Virus record (IMG/VR): IMGVR_UViG_3300044970_001657
Span: 1 to 47,340 of that record
DNA from: a virus
Length of the DNA stretch: 47,340 bases
Direction: 5' to 3' (one strand)
Numbering within the stretch: the stretch's first letter is position 1; each line of letters starts with the position of its first letter. Under the pieces are notes generated by a model. It saw only the letters and a program-made list of their open reading frames with translations, was not told the DNA's origin and made no database searches. Made by a program: the position numbers and the translations under genes. Of the stretch, positions 1 to 8,675 are shown piece by piece.

Positions 1-7
1 GGTGTTG

Positions 8-1570
8 TCATGACGATGCTGGCAATTGGCCTAGTGATGGCTTGTATGCAGTGCCATCCTTGTCATACATTGTAAAACCTCTCATCATGACAAAGTTAGC
101 GGGAATATTGAACAGTTTCTGCATCATCGGCATCATCATTGGTGATTGGCAATTGTATGGGGGTACATCCATCATCGCCAAAGATGTTCTTGACAAGTCC
201 GCTGCAATTAACTCTTGCTGTTCATTTTCAGTTTGATCAACCAACTTTTGCTCCCACGCAGCCATACTTCCTACTTCCACTGGAAAATCAGACGGTTCTG
301 GCGGGAAATTACCTTCTGCAAACTTCATGGCATAGATGTGTTTGCAATAACGCATCTCATCTAGTAACGGTGTCCAGAAATCTGTAATCGAAGTAATCTG
401 GCCATTGGCCGAAGTATAGTCTTCGTATGTAGGCATCCCTTCTGCCCTAGAGCCAGGGATGGAAGGGTTAGTTGTACTTCTTAGGTATGTAGCACCAAAC
501 TCACGGAACACTCCAGCAAAATCCCTGGTCGCATCAGGATCTACCGTTGATGTTGTGTTTACTTCAGGTGGAACTGTGTATTGTGCCGAGGGCGCAATAA
601 TATCCATCTTGCGATCAACCGTTGCACTCGTCATCGCATTGTTATTAAGCTTTCCGTTTAGCCTTGTTTTTTCATATCGACCAGGCTTAATAGAAGCAAT
701 GCTTGTCCGCGGAAACATCTTCTTGTTACTCTCGCCAAGATTAGTCATGAACGAGTAATCACGATGCGTAAAGTCTTGGCAAGAGCAACAGTATCTTGCA
801 CCAGTTATTAGGTATCTATTAAGACTAGGCCCTTTGGTTGCTGGTGTGATCAGCGCCGCATCTGGTGTAGCTTCAACAGAACCCGACTTACGAAGCTTTA
901 GGATTCCAGTGAACGGATACGTCTCTACGATGACAGCTTGGATGTAGCCGTATCGTTTCTGTGTTGCTGGGTCAATCGTTTCTTTTGTGATCGGAGGTGC
1001 ACCAACAGTTATGACCCGGTCCTCCAGGATCTCACCATTGATCGCTCTAAGGCCGTTAGGAACGCCAGGAAGGGCCACGTAAAACGGTGGGGGTAGTGGA
1101 TTGCTCGTACTCCAGTTCCCGGCCAGCTTGACGTACCAGTACGACGAATCTTCCGTCACCATTTCAATGTAAAGCCTGGTGCCTGTCGTTTTGTCAACCA
1201 AGTTGTCGCACCGCAAGGATCCCGCCAAACGAGCCCCAGCCCAGTGCATGCCAAACTCTTTGTTCTTAGTGGGGAACCCTACGAAGGTTCCAGGGATGGT
1301 TGGTTGTGCTGCTGCAACGGAAGCCGGTGTTCCAGCTGGTACTGGAATTACGTAGCTAAACGGATATTCATATGCGTTGTCATAGAAACATGCGGTGGCA
1401 ATTTCGTAGCCACGTCGCCATCTAGACCATGCAGACTCTCTGTTGACGACCGTAAGTGAGTTCGGTACGCCACCAGCAGAAAACTCTGTTGTAATTGGTC
1501 TTAGGCGAAAAGGATCAGCGTCACTTGCTTTGACAAAAGATCCAAATTTATCGCCCCCTTTAGGAGACAT
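8..1570 (-). CDS. predicted virion structural protein, 520 aa
   Basis: I do not recognise a named family. The protein is 520 aa with no membrane segment or signal peptide. It is rich in Thr, Ser, Pro and Tyr, as beta-structured tail or baseplate proteins often are, and has a Cys cluster (RYCCSCQDF) near residue 260. It starts with ATG 3 nt after the stop of the preceding structural gene, so the two are probably co-transcribed. It is the last complete gene of the minus-strand structural operon in this window and ends at the window edge. A structural or tail role is inferred from position and composition only. Confidence 0.7.
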   Translation of the reverse strand: MSPKGGDKFGSFVKASDADPFRLRPITTEFSAGGVPNSLTVVNRESAWSRWRRGYEIATACFYDNAYEYPFSYVIPVPAGTPASVAAAQPTIPGTFVGFPTKNKEFGMHWAGARLAGSLRCDNLVDKTTGTRLYIEMVTEDSSYWYVKLAGNWSTSNPLPPPFYVALPGVPNGLRAINGEILEDRVITVGAPPITKETIDPATQKRYGYIQAVIVETYPFTGILKLRKSGSVEATPDAALITPATKGPSLNRYLITGARYCCSCQDFTHRDYSFMTNLGESNKKMFPRTSIASIKPGRYEKTRLNGKLNNNAMTSATVDRKMDIIAPSAQYTVPPEVNTTSTVDPDATRDFAGVFREFGATYLRSTTNPSIPGSRAEGMPTYEDYTSANGQITSITDFWTPLLDEMRYCKHIYAMKFAEGNFPPEPSDFPVEVGSMAAWEQKLVDQTENEQQELIAADLSRTSLAMMDVPPYNCQSPMMMPMMQKLFNIPANFVMMRGFTMYDKDGTAYKPSLGQLPASS

Positions 1571-1573
1571 GCC

Positions 1574-2371
1574 TTAGAAGAAACCGCCCTGTGCAATTAC
1601 ATGCACGCCGGGAATATAACCAGAACTATTGGGGCCATCGGGGAATACACCCACGTAAATACGGTCGCCACGCTCCAGGTAGATGCCCTTGTTACGCAGC
1701 GGAGCCGTGGGGCCTAAACCATTAGTGTTACCAGCACTTGCAGCAGGAACAGCCAACTGAGGCATTACGTCAGAACAATCGACCGTGCCACTGCCGGCAG
1801 GAAGCGTTTTTGCAAAAATAATTCTGTAATCACCAGAGCCAGGGATTGGAGTCGTGGTGCCACGTGTCTGGTAAAACACAAAGGTTGCAGCTTGCTGATA
1901 ACCGTAAGCAACACCGTTATAAGTGAAGCCCGATGCAATGCCACCAGAGTAGTTAAGTGCAGTGTTGATTCCAGTGAGGGTAGCTGCACCTGTGTAGGTG
2001 TAATACCCATAGCCACTGAAGGGTGCGCCACCACCGGTCAAGGAACCAGTTGCTGTGATTAAAACAATCTGTCCACTGACAAGTGAGATGGGAGTGCCAG
2101 AGGTAGTTGCGTTTACTGTGTAGTCGGGAGAACGGTAGAAATCGTTACGTGTAATGGTGATTGAATCAACGACACCGCCACTGTTGCTATCTTCGCTTAA
2201 TTCGGCGTCCATGTCTACGAGGATAGACGGTGCCTGACCACCTTGCACAAACAAAGTATTGGTTGCAGCACTACCTACCGTTTGAGTCGTGACTCGGACG
2301 GTGTCATATAAAGGGCGATCAACAAGCAAGGGCTGCTTATTCGTGCTAGTACTAGATATTTGACTAAACAC
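1574..2371 (-). CDS. predicted virion structural protein, 265 aa
   Basis: Unrecognised 265-aa protein dominated by Thr, Ser, Gly and Tyr beta-strand-like segments, for example GYGYYTYTGAATLTG in the middle. Composition and length resemble the 267-aa protein encoded just after the capsid gene (6565-7368), so it may be a decoration, tail or adhesin-type protein. The start codon is GTG at 2371. A 7-bp inverted repeat (2371-2377/2389-2395) begins at that codon and could limit initiation. It follows the plus-strand HNH gene in map order and is followed 3 nt later by the 520-aa structural gene. Confidence 0.7.
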   Translation of the reverse strand: MFSQISSTSTNKQPLLVDRPLYDTVRVTTQTVGSAATNTLFVQGGQAPSILVDMDAELSEDSNSGGVVDSITITRNDFYRSPDYTVNATTSGTPISLVSGQIVLITATGSLTGGGAPFSGYGYYTYTGAATLTGINTALNYSGGIASGFTYNGVAYGYQQAATFVFYQTRGTTTPIPGSGDYRIIFAKTLPAGSGTVDCSDVMPQLAVPAASAGNTNGLGPTAPLRNKGIYLERGDRIYVGVFPDGPNSSGYIPGVHVIAQGGFF

Positions 2372-2395
2372 CCTGTCTCTGGTATGTTGACAGGG
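2371..2395. repeat. 7-bp inverted repeat over the GTG start of 1574-2371
   Basis: CCCTGTC at 2371-2377 is the exact reverse complement of GACAGGG at 2389-2395, with an 11-nt loop. On the minus strand it covers the GTG start and its upstream region. On the plus strand it overlaps a TTGACA-like -35 box (2387-2392) ahead of the HNH gene. Either role is inference. Confidence 0.45.
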
Positions 2396-2420
2396 GCCTC
2401 CGAAAACTTCTTTTATTCTA

Positions 2421-2990
2421 ATGGCACAAACAACTTTCCAGTGCGCCTGCTGTGGTAATTCTTATGTGCGCAGTGGCAATACAGCGGCTTGGCACCGAAA
2501 ACGCATGCGTGAACGTGGATATGTGTTTTGTTCAAAAGCCTGCGCTTCTTTTAAACACGGTGGCAACAGAGATAAAACACCCGAATATGGCTCTTGGTGC
2601 GCAATGAAAAACCGGTGCAATAATCCAAATCACGTATCCTATGCTCGATATGGAGGAAGGGGTATAACTTATGATCCTTCCTGGAACGATTTCAATGTGT
2701 TTCTCGCCGATATGGGCAAAAAACCAAATCCAAAAATGGAACTGGAAAGAATTGATAACAATAAAAACTACTCTAAAGAAAATTGTTGTTGGGCTACTCA
2801 CAAAGAACAAACACGCAACCGTGGAGGCAAGCGTGCAACAAGGCTTTACACATTTGAAGGAAAAACCATGTGCATTGCTGATTGGGCAAAAGAAGTTGGC
2901 ATCTCTCCTCAGTCAATGCAAAAACGTTTAAATAAAAACTGGCCGCTTGAAAAAGCTTTTACTGAGCAGCCAAGTTGTAAGCCTGGTTAA
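2421..2990 (+). CDS. HNH-type homing endonuclease-like protein, 189 aa
   Basis: It has an N-terminal zinc-ribbon-like segment with paired cysteines (CACCGNSY near residue 8, then C..KAC near 37). The central region carries the signature of a common phage HNH-like family: YGSWCAMKNRC, YGGRGI, LERIDNNKNY and CCWATHKEQ. A C-terminal helix-turn-helix-like stretch (about residues 145-180, IADWAKEVGISPQSM) probably binds DNA. It is the only plus-strand gene in the minus-strand structural operon, is AT-richer than its neighbours, and overlaps the antisense 3' end of the 105-aa gene by 32 nt. These traits fit a free-standing mobile endonuclease inserted between structural genes. Confidence 0.8.
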   Translation: MAQTTFQCACCGNSYVRSGNTAAWHRKRMRERGYVFCSKACASFKHGGNRDKTPEYGSWCAMKNRCNNPNHVSYARYGGRGITYDPSWNDFNVFLADMGKKPNPKMELERIDNNKNYSKENCCWATHKEQTRNRGGKRATRLYTFEGKTMCIADWAKEVGISPQSMQKRLNKNWPLEKAFTEQPSCKPG

Positions 2991-3276
2991 AACCTGTCGG
3001 CAAACGCATTTTGCTTTCAACCAAAGACGTGGGATTGTTTTGCAGCGCAAGGAAACGCTGGAACATGCTCCCAGGATCTTTCTGTTCCGACTTGAACTTA
3101 CTCAAGCGATCAAAGCCAACACTTGTGTATGTTGGCTGATCCTTGCCGGTTAGGTCACCGAAAGAATAAGGGAGATCGCCAAAGGATGTGTAGCGTTCTC
3201 CCTTAAGCAGCTCAGATACTTCCCCAGGGGTGTAATCTGAACCTAGATAAGCTTGCCGACTTCTGAGACTTGCCAT
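2959..3276 (-). CDS. hypothetical protein, 105 aa
   Basis: Unrecognised 105-aa soluble protein with no membrane segment. Its ATG overlaps the stop codon of the upstream transglycosylase-like gene (TAATG), indicating translational coupling. Its 3' end is overlapped on the opposite strand by the HNH gene, so the C-terminus could be altered relative to relatives without that insertion. Being in the virion operon suggests a small structural or head-tail accessory protein. Confidence 0.65.
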   Translation of the reverse strand: MASLRSRQAYLGSDYTPGEVSELLKGERYTSFGDLPYSFGDLTGKDQPTYTSVGFDRLSKFKSEQKDPGSMFQRFLALQNNPTSLVESKMRLPTGFNQAYNLAAQ

Positions 3277-3971
3277 TACTCAAACATCCTCATGGCATCA
3301 AGTGGAGTCAGGTTGTAGGGATTTGATGCCTTTAGGAGATCTTCCGGAGACATCGTTGCATTGGTGACGCCTGTACTGAGACTGTTCTTGAGAACATACC
3401 CAAGCAACGCATCGGCAAGTGAATTACCTTTCTCTACTGCTTTTGCAGTTTCCGGTGAGGGGGTTAAAGCTGATGCGGTTGGTTGTACATTCTGACCATA
3501 AACTTTCTGTAGTTCAGAAAGCTTTTTGACAGGCTGCCCGTAATAGCTTCTACCAGTTTCCGTGGGAAGAGATGCCCACTCTGGGGCCAGTGCTGCTGAT
3601 ACACGAGGACTAAACCCTTCTTTCTCAAGGGTAGCCAAGCCACCAATGGGCATCAGGCGATTACGCATCGCACGTGTTGCCGCAATATCTTGGTTGGCAG
3701 CACTGAAGTCTTGAAGCCCTAAAGCAGTGGCATGTGACTGCCAACTTGGTGTCAAGAACTGATAAGCACCAGCAGCAGAACTTGCGTATCCACCGGTGTT
3801 GACGACCTTATCAGGATGACGCTTTAGGTCTGGTGCCAGGCCACCGCCAAACATGACCCGATAAGAATCGGGACCATTCCTTTCGGTGCCTTCTGCAAAG
3901 CGAAGAACTCGCAGTGCATTCTGGACGCTTGGGCTTTTGACTTTTTGTTCCAGTAGCTGGCGTTCGTTCAT
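3276..3971 (-). CDS. virion-associated lytic transglycosylase (lambda R/GH104-like domain), 231 aa
   Basis: The N-terminal ~165 residues follow the lambda R transglycosylase pattern in order. FAEGT carries the probable catalytic Glu27, followed by YRVMFGGG, RHPDKVV, SSAAGAYQFLTPSWQ, LGLQDFSAANQDIAA and PEWASLPTETGRSYYGQ. Such enzymes cleave peptidoglycan glycan strands without water, forming 1,6-anhydro ends. The ~65-residue C-terminal tail (LADALLGYVLKN onward) is extra to the lambda enzyme. The gene lies within the structural operon near the M23-like protein, so wall penetration at entry is as likely as final lysis. It overlaps the next gene by one base. Confidence 0.8.
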   Translation of the reverse strand: MNERQLLEQKVKSPSVQNALRVLRFAEGTERNGPDSYRVMFGGGLAPDLKRHPDKVVNTGGYASSAAGAYQFLTPSWQSHATALGLQDFSAANQDIAATRAMRNRLMPIGGLATLEKEGFSPRVSAALAPEWASLPTETGRSYYGQPVKKLSELQKVYGQNVQPTASALTPSPETAKAVEKGNSLADALLGYVLKNSLSTGVTNATMSPEDLLKASNPYNLTPLDAMRMFE

Positions 3972-3981
3972 GATGATGCTC

Positions 3982-4098
3982 TTATTCTCCTACCCAGTTT
4001 GAACTTGCTTTGAGACCAGGAATGAATACGGTTTGCAGCGAAAGGGCCGTAGCCAAATAGGTCAAAGTACGTTTAACAAACTTAGGACAGAGAATCAT
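3982..4098 (-). CDS. small predicted exported or membrane peptide, 38 aa
   Basis: A 38-codon ORF fills part of the gap between two structural genes. It starts ATG at 4098 and reads MILCPKFVKRTLTYLATAL then SLQTVFIPGLKASSNWVGE. A basic N-terminus followed by a hydrophobic run resembles a signal peptide or small membrane anchor. Its 3' end (GTAGGAGAATAA) would double as the Shine-Dalgarno region of the transglycosylase gene. There is no family match I can name, and it may be spurious. No gene is seen in 4099-4183. Confidence 0.4.
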   Translation of the reverse strand: MILCPKFVKRTLTYLATALSLQTVFIPGLKASSNWVGE

Positions 4099-4183
4099 GG
4101 GTTTAAAGCAACAACACTGGCCCCCGTAGATCAAAGATCTGTGTCCAGTTGGCTGGGCTTACATGCCTTGCAATGCCAGAAAT

Positions 4184-4849
4184 TTACTTACGAGAAGCCG
4201 CTTGGCTCAGTAGTTGTTTTTGATAGGCCTCAATCATCTCCGGAGTCAGGTTGTCGTCTGCAAAGTTCATCAACGGAGGACCTTCGCCGCCAAGATATGT
4301 AGGGCTAGCGGGATTAAGAGACTGGTCTATTTGCGGGACCAAGGGGGAAGGTCCCATCGTGGGAGCACCCATCTGTTGGTCAGGCGCACCTCCAGTTTGA
4401 TAACCAAAAGTCTTATCCATTAAAGGATTAAAGGTACCGACAGCACCACCTTGTTGGCCCATCTTGGTCCCGCCATACTTGTTTTGCCAAATTTGCATGC
4501 CAATATCACGAGCAGCATTCATGTCTTCTTGCGTCTTGGCATCTTTACTGGCTTTTTCATAACGCTGAAATTCCGGATTCTGTGCAGCTTGTTGCGCAAC
4601 ACTGCTCTTCGTGGCTTCATATGCACGTTCAGCAGCGGGATCAATACCTGCACTAGGAATTGGTTTCTGGGCACTGCCGGGAATATACCGACCATACATG
4701 CCAGTTTTCTGCGCTTGCTGAGAAGGCTCCGCATAAGGACGGCGTCCTTTTGACAGCTGACCAACTGCGTAACGCATCTCATTCCCCAAGCCTGCAAGCA
4801 AAGGGTTTGTCAAAGGTGCAGGAAAAAACCGATTAAGTAGATCAGACAT
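4184..4849 (-). CDS. predicted virion protein, 221 aa
   Basis: Unrecognised protein rich in Gln, Gly, Pro, Ala and Met with a central charged, probably helical stretch (about residues 80-130). The ATG at 4849 overlaps the preceding stop codon (TAATG). An upstream in-frame TTG is possible, but this coupled ATG is more likely. Low-complexity Gly/Pro/Gln composition and operon position suggest a structural or internal virion protein. The enzymatic neighbours on both sides (M23-like and transglycosylase) make a tail-tip or ejection role plausible but unproven. Confidence 0.65.
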   Translation of the reverse strand: MSDLLNRFFPAPLTNPLLAGLGNEMRYAVGQLSKGRRPYAEPSQQAQKTGMYGRYIPGSAQKPIPSAGIDPAAERAYEATKSSVAQQAAQNPEFQRYEKASKDAKTQEDMNAARDIGMQIWQNKYGGTKMGQQGGAVGTFNPLMDKTFGYQTGGAPDQQMGAPTMGPSPLVPQIDQSLNPASPTYLGGEGPPLMNFADDNLTPEMIEAYQKQLLSQAASRK

Positions 4850-5349
4850 TACCGCCAAACCTCATGTAAATAAATACGGGAACCGACTGCTGTATCGGCA
4901 GGTCCAGGTAAAGCCTGGATAAATTCAGCACCAGAGCGTTCGTAGCGATAACGAGCCTGGAACGGATCTTTGTAGTTGGGCACATAAAGAATCTGTGCCA
5001 ACCTATTGGTTTCGTAGAGATAGATCTCATCCCAAACCTTTAACGCTTCTTTGGCATTGCTAGAGCGAATCGTGCGATCCACGTCACCCGCAATACTTTC
5101 AAGACGTGTAGAGGGCGAAGTTGCTACTTCTGTTTTCTTTTCAGCTGTGTCGCAACGACCAAGTTGAATAGAAATTTTATCGTAGAAATAAGAGTCGGGA
5201 ATGGTATTCATCGCCTCTTCCAGGCGAGCGTAGTCACCCGCTGGCACAGATACGGTGAAATACCCCAAATGGTACCTGACTTTGCTTTTATCGAAATCCG
5301 ATAATTGCACTTCTACTTCCCTTTGTTCTTCAATTATAAATGCATACAA
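4849..5349 (-). CDS. hypothetical virion-operon protein, 166 aa
   Basis: No family recognised. The protein is mixed alpha/beta with an acidic N-terminal half and a C-terminal region of aromatic and Arg residues (YKDPFQARYRYERSGAEF). The best start is TTG at 5349, directly abutting the TGA of the M23-like gene (TGATTG). The nearby ATG is out of frame. A downstream GTG is the alternative. The tight packing indicates coupled translation with the peptidase gene. Confidence 0.65.
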   Translation of the reverse strand: MYAFIIEEQREVEVQLSDFDKSKVRYHLGYFTVSVPAGDYARLEEAMNTIPDSYFYDKISIQLGRCDTAEKKTEVATSPSTRLESIAGDVDRTIRSSNAKEALKVWDEIYLYETNRLAQILYVPNYKDPFQARYRYERSGAEFIQALPGPADTAVGSRIYLHEVWR

Positions 5350-6048
5350 TCACGCAAACTGATCTAAAACGCTTGCATCAATTGTATAACCTTCATATGG
5401 GTCAAACGTACTTGCTTTGCGTTTGGTAGCATCAGACATGAGGCCGCTTAGCGTCTGTCCCAATAATTGCTCTGCAAGGTTTTGTTGCTTTTCCTCAGGT
5501 TTCTGTGCGCCTGAAAATAAAGACTTAAGCATCTCGAGCGCCGCATCACTGGATGGTGTGCTTGCCGTTGGCTTGGGTGCGGTAGAACGTGCTCCTGCAA
5601 CTTGTTGCCCCAAGTCTTTTAAGTGGCCGACACCAATCTCATACCGTTGATCAGGCGTAATGAAGGTACCGAGATTGCCGTAGCCCCCTTGGTTCTGCTT
5701 GGGCACATAGGTACCGCCATCAGAGACGTACTTAAGTTGTGTACCTTCAGGTCCAGCGAGATCCCAACCTCTGTGAAAAGTAGATGCACCTGCCGTAGGC
5801 CGAGCCCTGGGACCATACTTGGAAGTGAGCGACAAGCCAGCGGCGGGATTTAAATCTAATTGTCCTTGCTGATTTGCAGTGATTAAAGGAATTTCTTTTT
5901 CGCCTACACGAAAGCCCGTCAAGCGACTCTTGATTGTACCGGGGTCAATGTACTGATTCGATGCTAAGTCTTTGACATAGAAATGTCCATGGGGACCAGT
6001 TGAAGTCCCGGTGGAACCAATTGTACCAAAGTAGTATTTCTGGCCCAT
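5350..6048 (-). CDS. M23-like metallopeptidase with permuted motif order, 232 aa
   Basis: All three signatures of M23 (LytM-type) zinc endopeptidases are visible but in an unusual order. The motif that normally closes the domain, STGPHGHF with His20 and His22, is near the N-terminus. The opening motif FHRGWD (His92, Asp96) with the DLAGPEGTQ segment follows, then GVGHL (His142), the counterpart of YAHL. M23 enzymes cut peptide crosslinks in peptidoglycan. The C-terminal ~80 residues look like linker and helix. An intrinsic terminator lies just upstream, so expression may depend on readthrough or a separate promoter. No Shine-Dalgarno is evident. Confidence 0.72.
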   Translation of the reverse strand: MGQKYYFGTIGSTGTSTGPHGHFYVKDLASNQYIDPGTIKSRLTGFRVGEKEIPLITANQQGQLDLNPAAGLSLTSKYGPRARPTAGASTFHRGWDLAGPEGTQLKYVSDGGTYVPKQNQGGYGNLGTFITPDQRYEIGVGHLKDLGQQVAGARSTAPKPTASTPSSDAALEMLKSLFSGAQKPEEKQQNLAEQLLGQTLSGLMSDATKRKASTFDPYEGYTIDASVLDQFA

Positions 6049-6070
6049 ATCAACTAAGCATTGTATTCAT

Positions 6071-6101
6071 TTTAAAATAAAAACCCCTGGGTAACCAGGG
6101 G
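6071..6101 (-). terminator. intrinsic terminator between HhH gene and M23-like gene
   Basis: Read on the minus strand, CCCCTGG (6101-6095), a 4-nt loop and CCAGGGG (6090-6084) form a 7-bp stem followed by TTTTTATTTT. This is a textbook Rho-independent terminator placed 13 nt after the HhH gene stop. The same stem sequence recurs in the right arm at 26257-26274. Confidence 0.8.
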
Positions 6102-6113
6102 CTTATTTATGTA

Positions 6114-6524
6114 TCACACTCGAATCAGATCAGCCGCAAGAACTGCTCCCCAGTCCACTCTTTTAATCTGTTTGAGTTGCTCCAAGTTATTGAATCGCTC
6201 ACCCGATAAAGACATCTGTAGATCCTTGATTTCTCGGGCAGTTTTAAGACCGATACCCTTGATATGATCAGCGATCATTTGGGCGGTAGCGGAATTAATA
6301 TTCAAACGATTGTCAGGAGGAAAAGCACGGGGCTCTTCTTTTGCGGCTTTATCTTTTACCTGAAGAGTCTTTACCGTTTTAGTGGCTGTCTCATCAGGCA
6401 GTAACTCGTTTTTGTAGGCGGTGTAAAGGCGTCCGTCCTGGTCTTCAACCATGAACCAATCACCGTTATCAAACTCACTTACAACTTTGACGCGAGCGCC
6501 GGTTTTTTTGTGCTGATACAACAT
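6114..6524 (-). CDS. helix-hairpin-helix (ComEA-like) DNA-binding protein, 136 aa
   Basis: Residues about 73-125 match the tandem HhH pattern of ComEA-like proteins. LNINSATAQMIADHIKGIG supplies the first hairpin with GIGLKTA at 90-96, and FNNLEQLKQIKRV the second. This fold binds DNA backbone non-specifically. The N-terminal ~40 residues (MLYQHKKTGARVKVV onward) look like a small beta domain. It sits between the decoration-like gene and a terminator, so it is produced late with capsid proteins. A packaged DNA-binding role is an inference. Confidence 0.72.
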   Translation of the reverse strand: MLYQHKKTGARVKVVSEFDNGDWFMVEDQDGRLYTAYKNELLPDETATKTVKTLQVKDKAAKEEPRAFPPDNRLNINSATAQMIADHIKGIGLKTAREIKDLQMSLSGERFNNLEQLKQIKRVDWGAVLAADLIRV

Positions 6525-6564
6525 AAGGACCAGGGAGTTAATCTCTGGTCCTAGTTTACCCTAA

Positions 6565-7368
6565 TCAGCTGACAGTGCGACCGGTCAGGTAGCCGTCGAT
6601 ATCTTCGTAACCAGGAGCTTCATCGGGCTGGATGTAGCACACTTCCACGACCAGGTAACCGGTGCGGCCTGCGCTTGCATCACCACTGGAGATGTAGAAG
6701 CCACCGGAAGTGGTGGTGCTGTTGGCGGTTTCCTTAGCAAACACCCGAAGGGTGGTAGCAGAAGTAACAGAGTAGTTAACAGTGCCAGGAGCAACGCCAG
6801 TAGCGCCGGTGATGGTCAGGAAGGGGTTGGTACCAAAACCTGCGGTGCCACCAGCGAAGTAGATTTCGCCAGCCTGGGTGCCAGAGACGGTGGAGGTCAG
6901 GTTAGCCTGAATCACGCCCTCACCCACGCCAGAAGCGGCGGTGGGGTTGTTGGAGCTCACGCGACCGAACGAGATCACGTTACCGGTAGCGGCATACACA
7001 CCAGAGGCCACGCGGCCATCACCCCAGCCAGAGGCCACGGAGATAGCAGTACGGTACACGTAAGCAGGCAGGGTGCTGTTACCAGAGATCACCATGCCGG
7101 TGATGTCGGTACGGGTGTCGTCATTCCGGTAGGGGGAAGGAACGATCACGCTTGCCGAAGCAACAGGACCAGAGCCAGAGGTAGCGGTAACTGCTACATA
7201 ACCACGTTGCTGGAAGTAGCGGTAGCCAGGGAGGGCCAGCACCGAAGTGGGGCCACCCTTAGAGCCGTCATCAGTGCCGGCATAATCGGCATCGATGTTC
7301 TTATACCAGCCATTCAGGGGTTCAGCCCAGTTGCCGGGATAGATTTTTTTAGCGGACAAATAGGTCAT
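6565..7368 (-). CDS. probable capsid decoration or minor capsid protein, 267 aa
   Basis: The gene lies 34 nt downstream of the major capsid gene and has a good Shine-Dalgarno (AGGA, minus strand). The protein has a short Trp/Tyr-rich N-terminus (YPGNWAEPLNGWYKNID) and then a long Gly/Ser/Thr/Val beta-rich body. A C-terminal segment (TGYLVVEVCYIQPDEAPG) is more conserved-looking. Position directly after the capsid gene and the beta composition fit a decoration or outer capsid protein. I cannot name the family. GC and codon bias match the capsid gene, suggesting high expression. Confidence 0.68.
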   Translation of the reverse strand: MTYLSAKKIYPGNWAEPLNGWYKNIDADYAGTDDGSKGGPTSVLALPGYRYFQQRGYVAVTATSGSGPVASASVIVPSPYRNDDTRTDITGMVISGNSTLPAYVYRTAISVASGWGDGRVASGVYAATGNVISFGRVSSNNPTAASGVGEGVIQANLTSTVSGTQAGEIYFAGGTAGFGTNPFLTITGATGVAPGTVNYSVTSATTLRVFAKETANSTTTSGGFYISSGDASAGRTGYLVVEVCYIQPDEAPGYEDIDGYLTGRTVS

Positions 7369-7402
7369 TTATTTTTCCTATGGTTTAGTTATTGTTTATT
7401 GA

Positions 7403-8569
7403 TCAGATGTTGCCGTCGTCCTGCACATAGCTGAACGCGGTGGTCACGAAGTCCTTGTTCAGGATTTCGAAGCCGGCGTACAGTTGCCAGATAAGGATGA
7501 TGAAACGGCTGAAGTCATCGTTGTTGTTGATGAGCACCTGAGCGTTCGGGCCGCCGATACCAACACCAATGGCTTGAGGACCGAAGAAGTAACCCTGAGC
7601 CACTTCCTTGGAAGCGTAGGTGCCACCAGTGCCAGCGAAGGAGGTGCTGATACTCTTGGTCGGGAAGTTGGTCGACTCGAAGAACTTAACGCCTTCAAAC
7701 TGCACGCCGGTAGGCATGACAGGTTCACCAGCCAGGAAGTAAGCTTGGCCAGCCTGGGGACCTTGGAAGAAGCTGGCGTTGTTAGGCATCATGGGGTTGC
7801 CCATGTACATGCCTTGGCCAGGATTACCAGCGTAACGAGCAATCTCGCGGAAGTCGGGATCACGACGCAGGTGCATCATGAAGGTAGGATCGCAGATGCA
7901 GCGATACAGACCATCAGCGTAAGTAGGAACGTTGCGCTTGCGCAGGTCCTTGACAACGGTCAGCAGGTCGGTACGAACCTGGAACTGTTGAACTTCGTTG
8001 TCGTACTCGGTGGAAGTGTAGGCAATACGGCCAGAAGAATCCTTGACCTTGCCACCAGCGAAGTAGTAACCACCTTGGGTCGTAGAAGCGGCACCATTGG
8101 CTTCGGCTTTGGCAAGTTCATCAATGAACACGCGGTCGCGCCAACGACGGTAGTCATCCAGCAGCGTCAGGCTACCGATGGACTGGTGGAACATGTTGAG
8201 GTTGCCAGTGTCCAGCAGCAGGCGCTGAGCGGTGACCAGGGTCTCACGGGCAATCTTGAAGGTCGAAGGCTGGGTAGGATCACCCGGGTCTGCAGGACCG
8301 GTGTATTCCTTAAGCACCACCAGGACTTTCTCCTTGGTGATGTTACGGCTGTTAGCGGTACCGATCGTTTGGTCGGCAATACGCTCACGGCTGTCCTTAG
8401 TACCAGGGGTACCCCAGAACTTATAGCGGTCTAACTGAACGGTTTGACCGGGTTGGCGGGTGAAGTCGTGGACAACCACAGGCTCCACTGCCATCTCGGC
8501 AATGTAGGCAGGGTGGGGACGGTAAAGTTCCGCACCAAGGATCTTTGGAAAGTCGGTATCAAGAAACAC
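7403..8569 (-). CDS. major capsid protein (HK97-fold type), 388 aa
   Basis: A 388-aa protein of typical major capsid size, encoded after the portal and scaffold-like genes. The start is GTG at 8569 with a strong GGAGG 10 nt upstream. The N-terminus (PKILGAELYRPHPAYIAEM), the long central helix region around LVTAQRLLLDTGNL, and the C-terminal FSRFIILIWQLYAGFEIL segment are compatible with HK97-fold capsid proteins of cyanophage-like viruses. Strong codon bias leaves a long spurious open frame antisense (7484-8434). Assignment rests on gene order and length, with general sequence resemblance. Confidence 0.8.
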   Translation of the reverse strand: MFLDTDFPKILGAELYRPHPAYIAEMAVEPVVVHDFTRQPGQTVQLDRYKFWGTPGTKDSRERIADQTIGTANSRNITKEKVLVVLKEYTGPADPGDPTQPSTFKIARETLVTAQRLLLDTGNLNMFHQSIGSLTLLDDYRRWRDRVFIDELAKAEANGAASTTQGGYYFAGGKVKDSSGRIAYTSTEYDNEVQQFQVRTDLLTVVKDLRKRNVPTYADGLYRCICDPTFMMHLRRDPDFREIARYAGNPGQGMYMGNPMMPNNASFFQGPQAGQAYFLAGEPVMPTGVQFEGVKFFESTNFPTKSISTSFAGTGGTYASKEVAQGYFFGPQAIGVGIGGPNAQVLINNNDDFSRFIILIWQLYAGFEILNKDFVTTAFSYVQDDGNI

Positions 8570-8675
8570 TTTGTTTTATCCTCCAATATCGCAGGAAGTG
8601 TTTTATCGGGTAAAAGATTCAGACATCAGTGTGTCTTATCTAACACAAATTTTAGCAGTTGGTAATTTAAAAAAA

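Noticed and set aside
2387-2419. Sigma70 promoter for the plus-strand HNH gene (TTGACA plus TATTCT)
   Set aside because: The spacing is about 21 nt and the -10 abuts the ATG, leaving no leader; not convincing.
7484-8434. 316-codon plus-strand open frame antisense to the capsid gene
   Set aside because: It mirrors the strong codon bias of the capsid gene, lacks a ribosome site and has no protein-like motifs.
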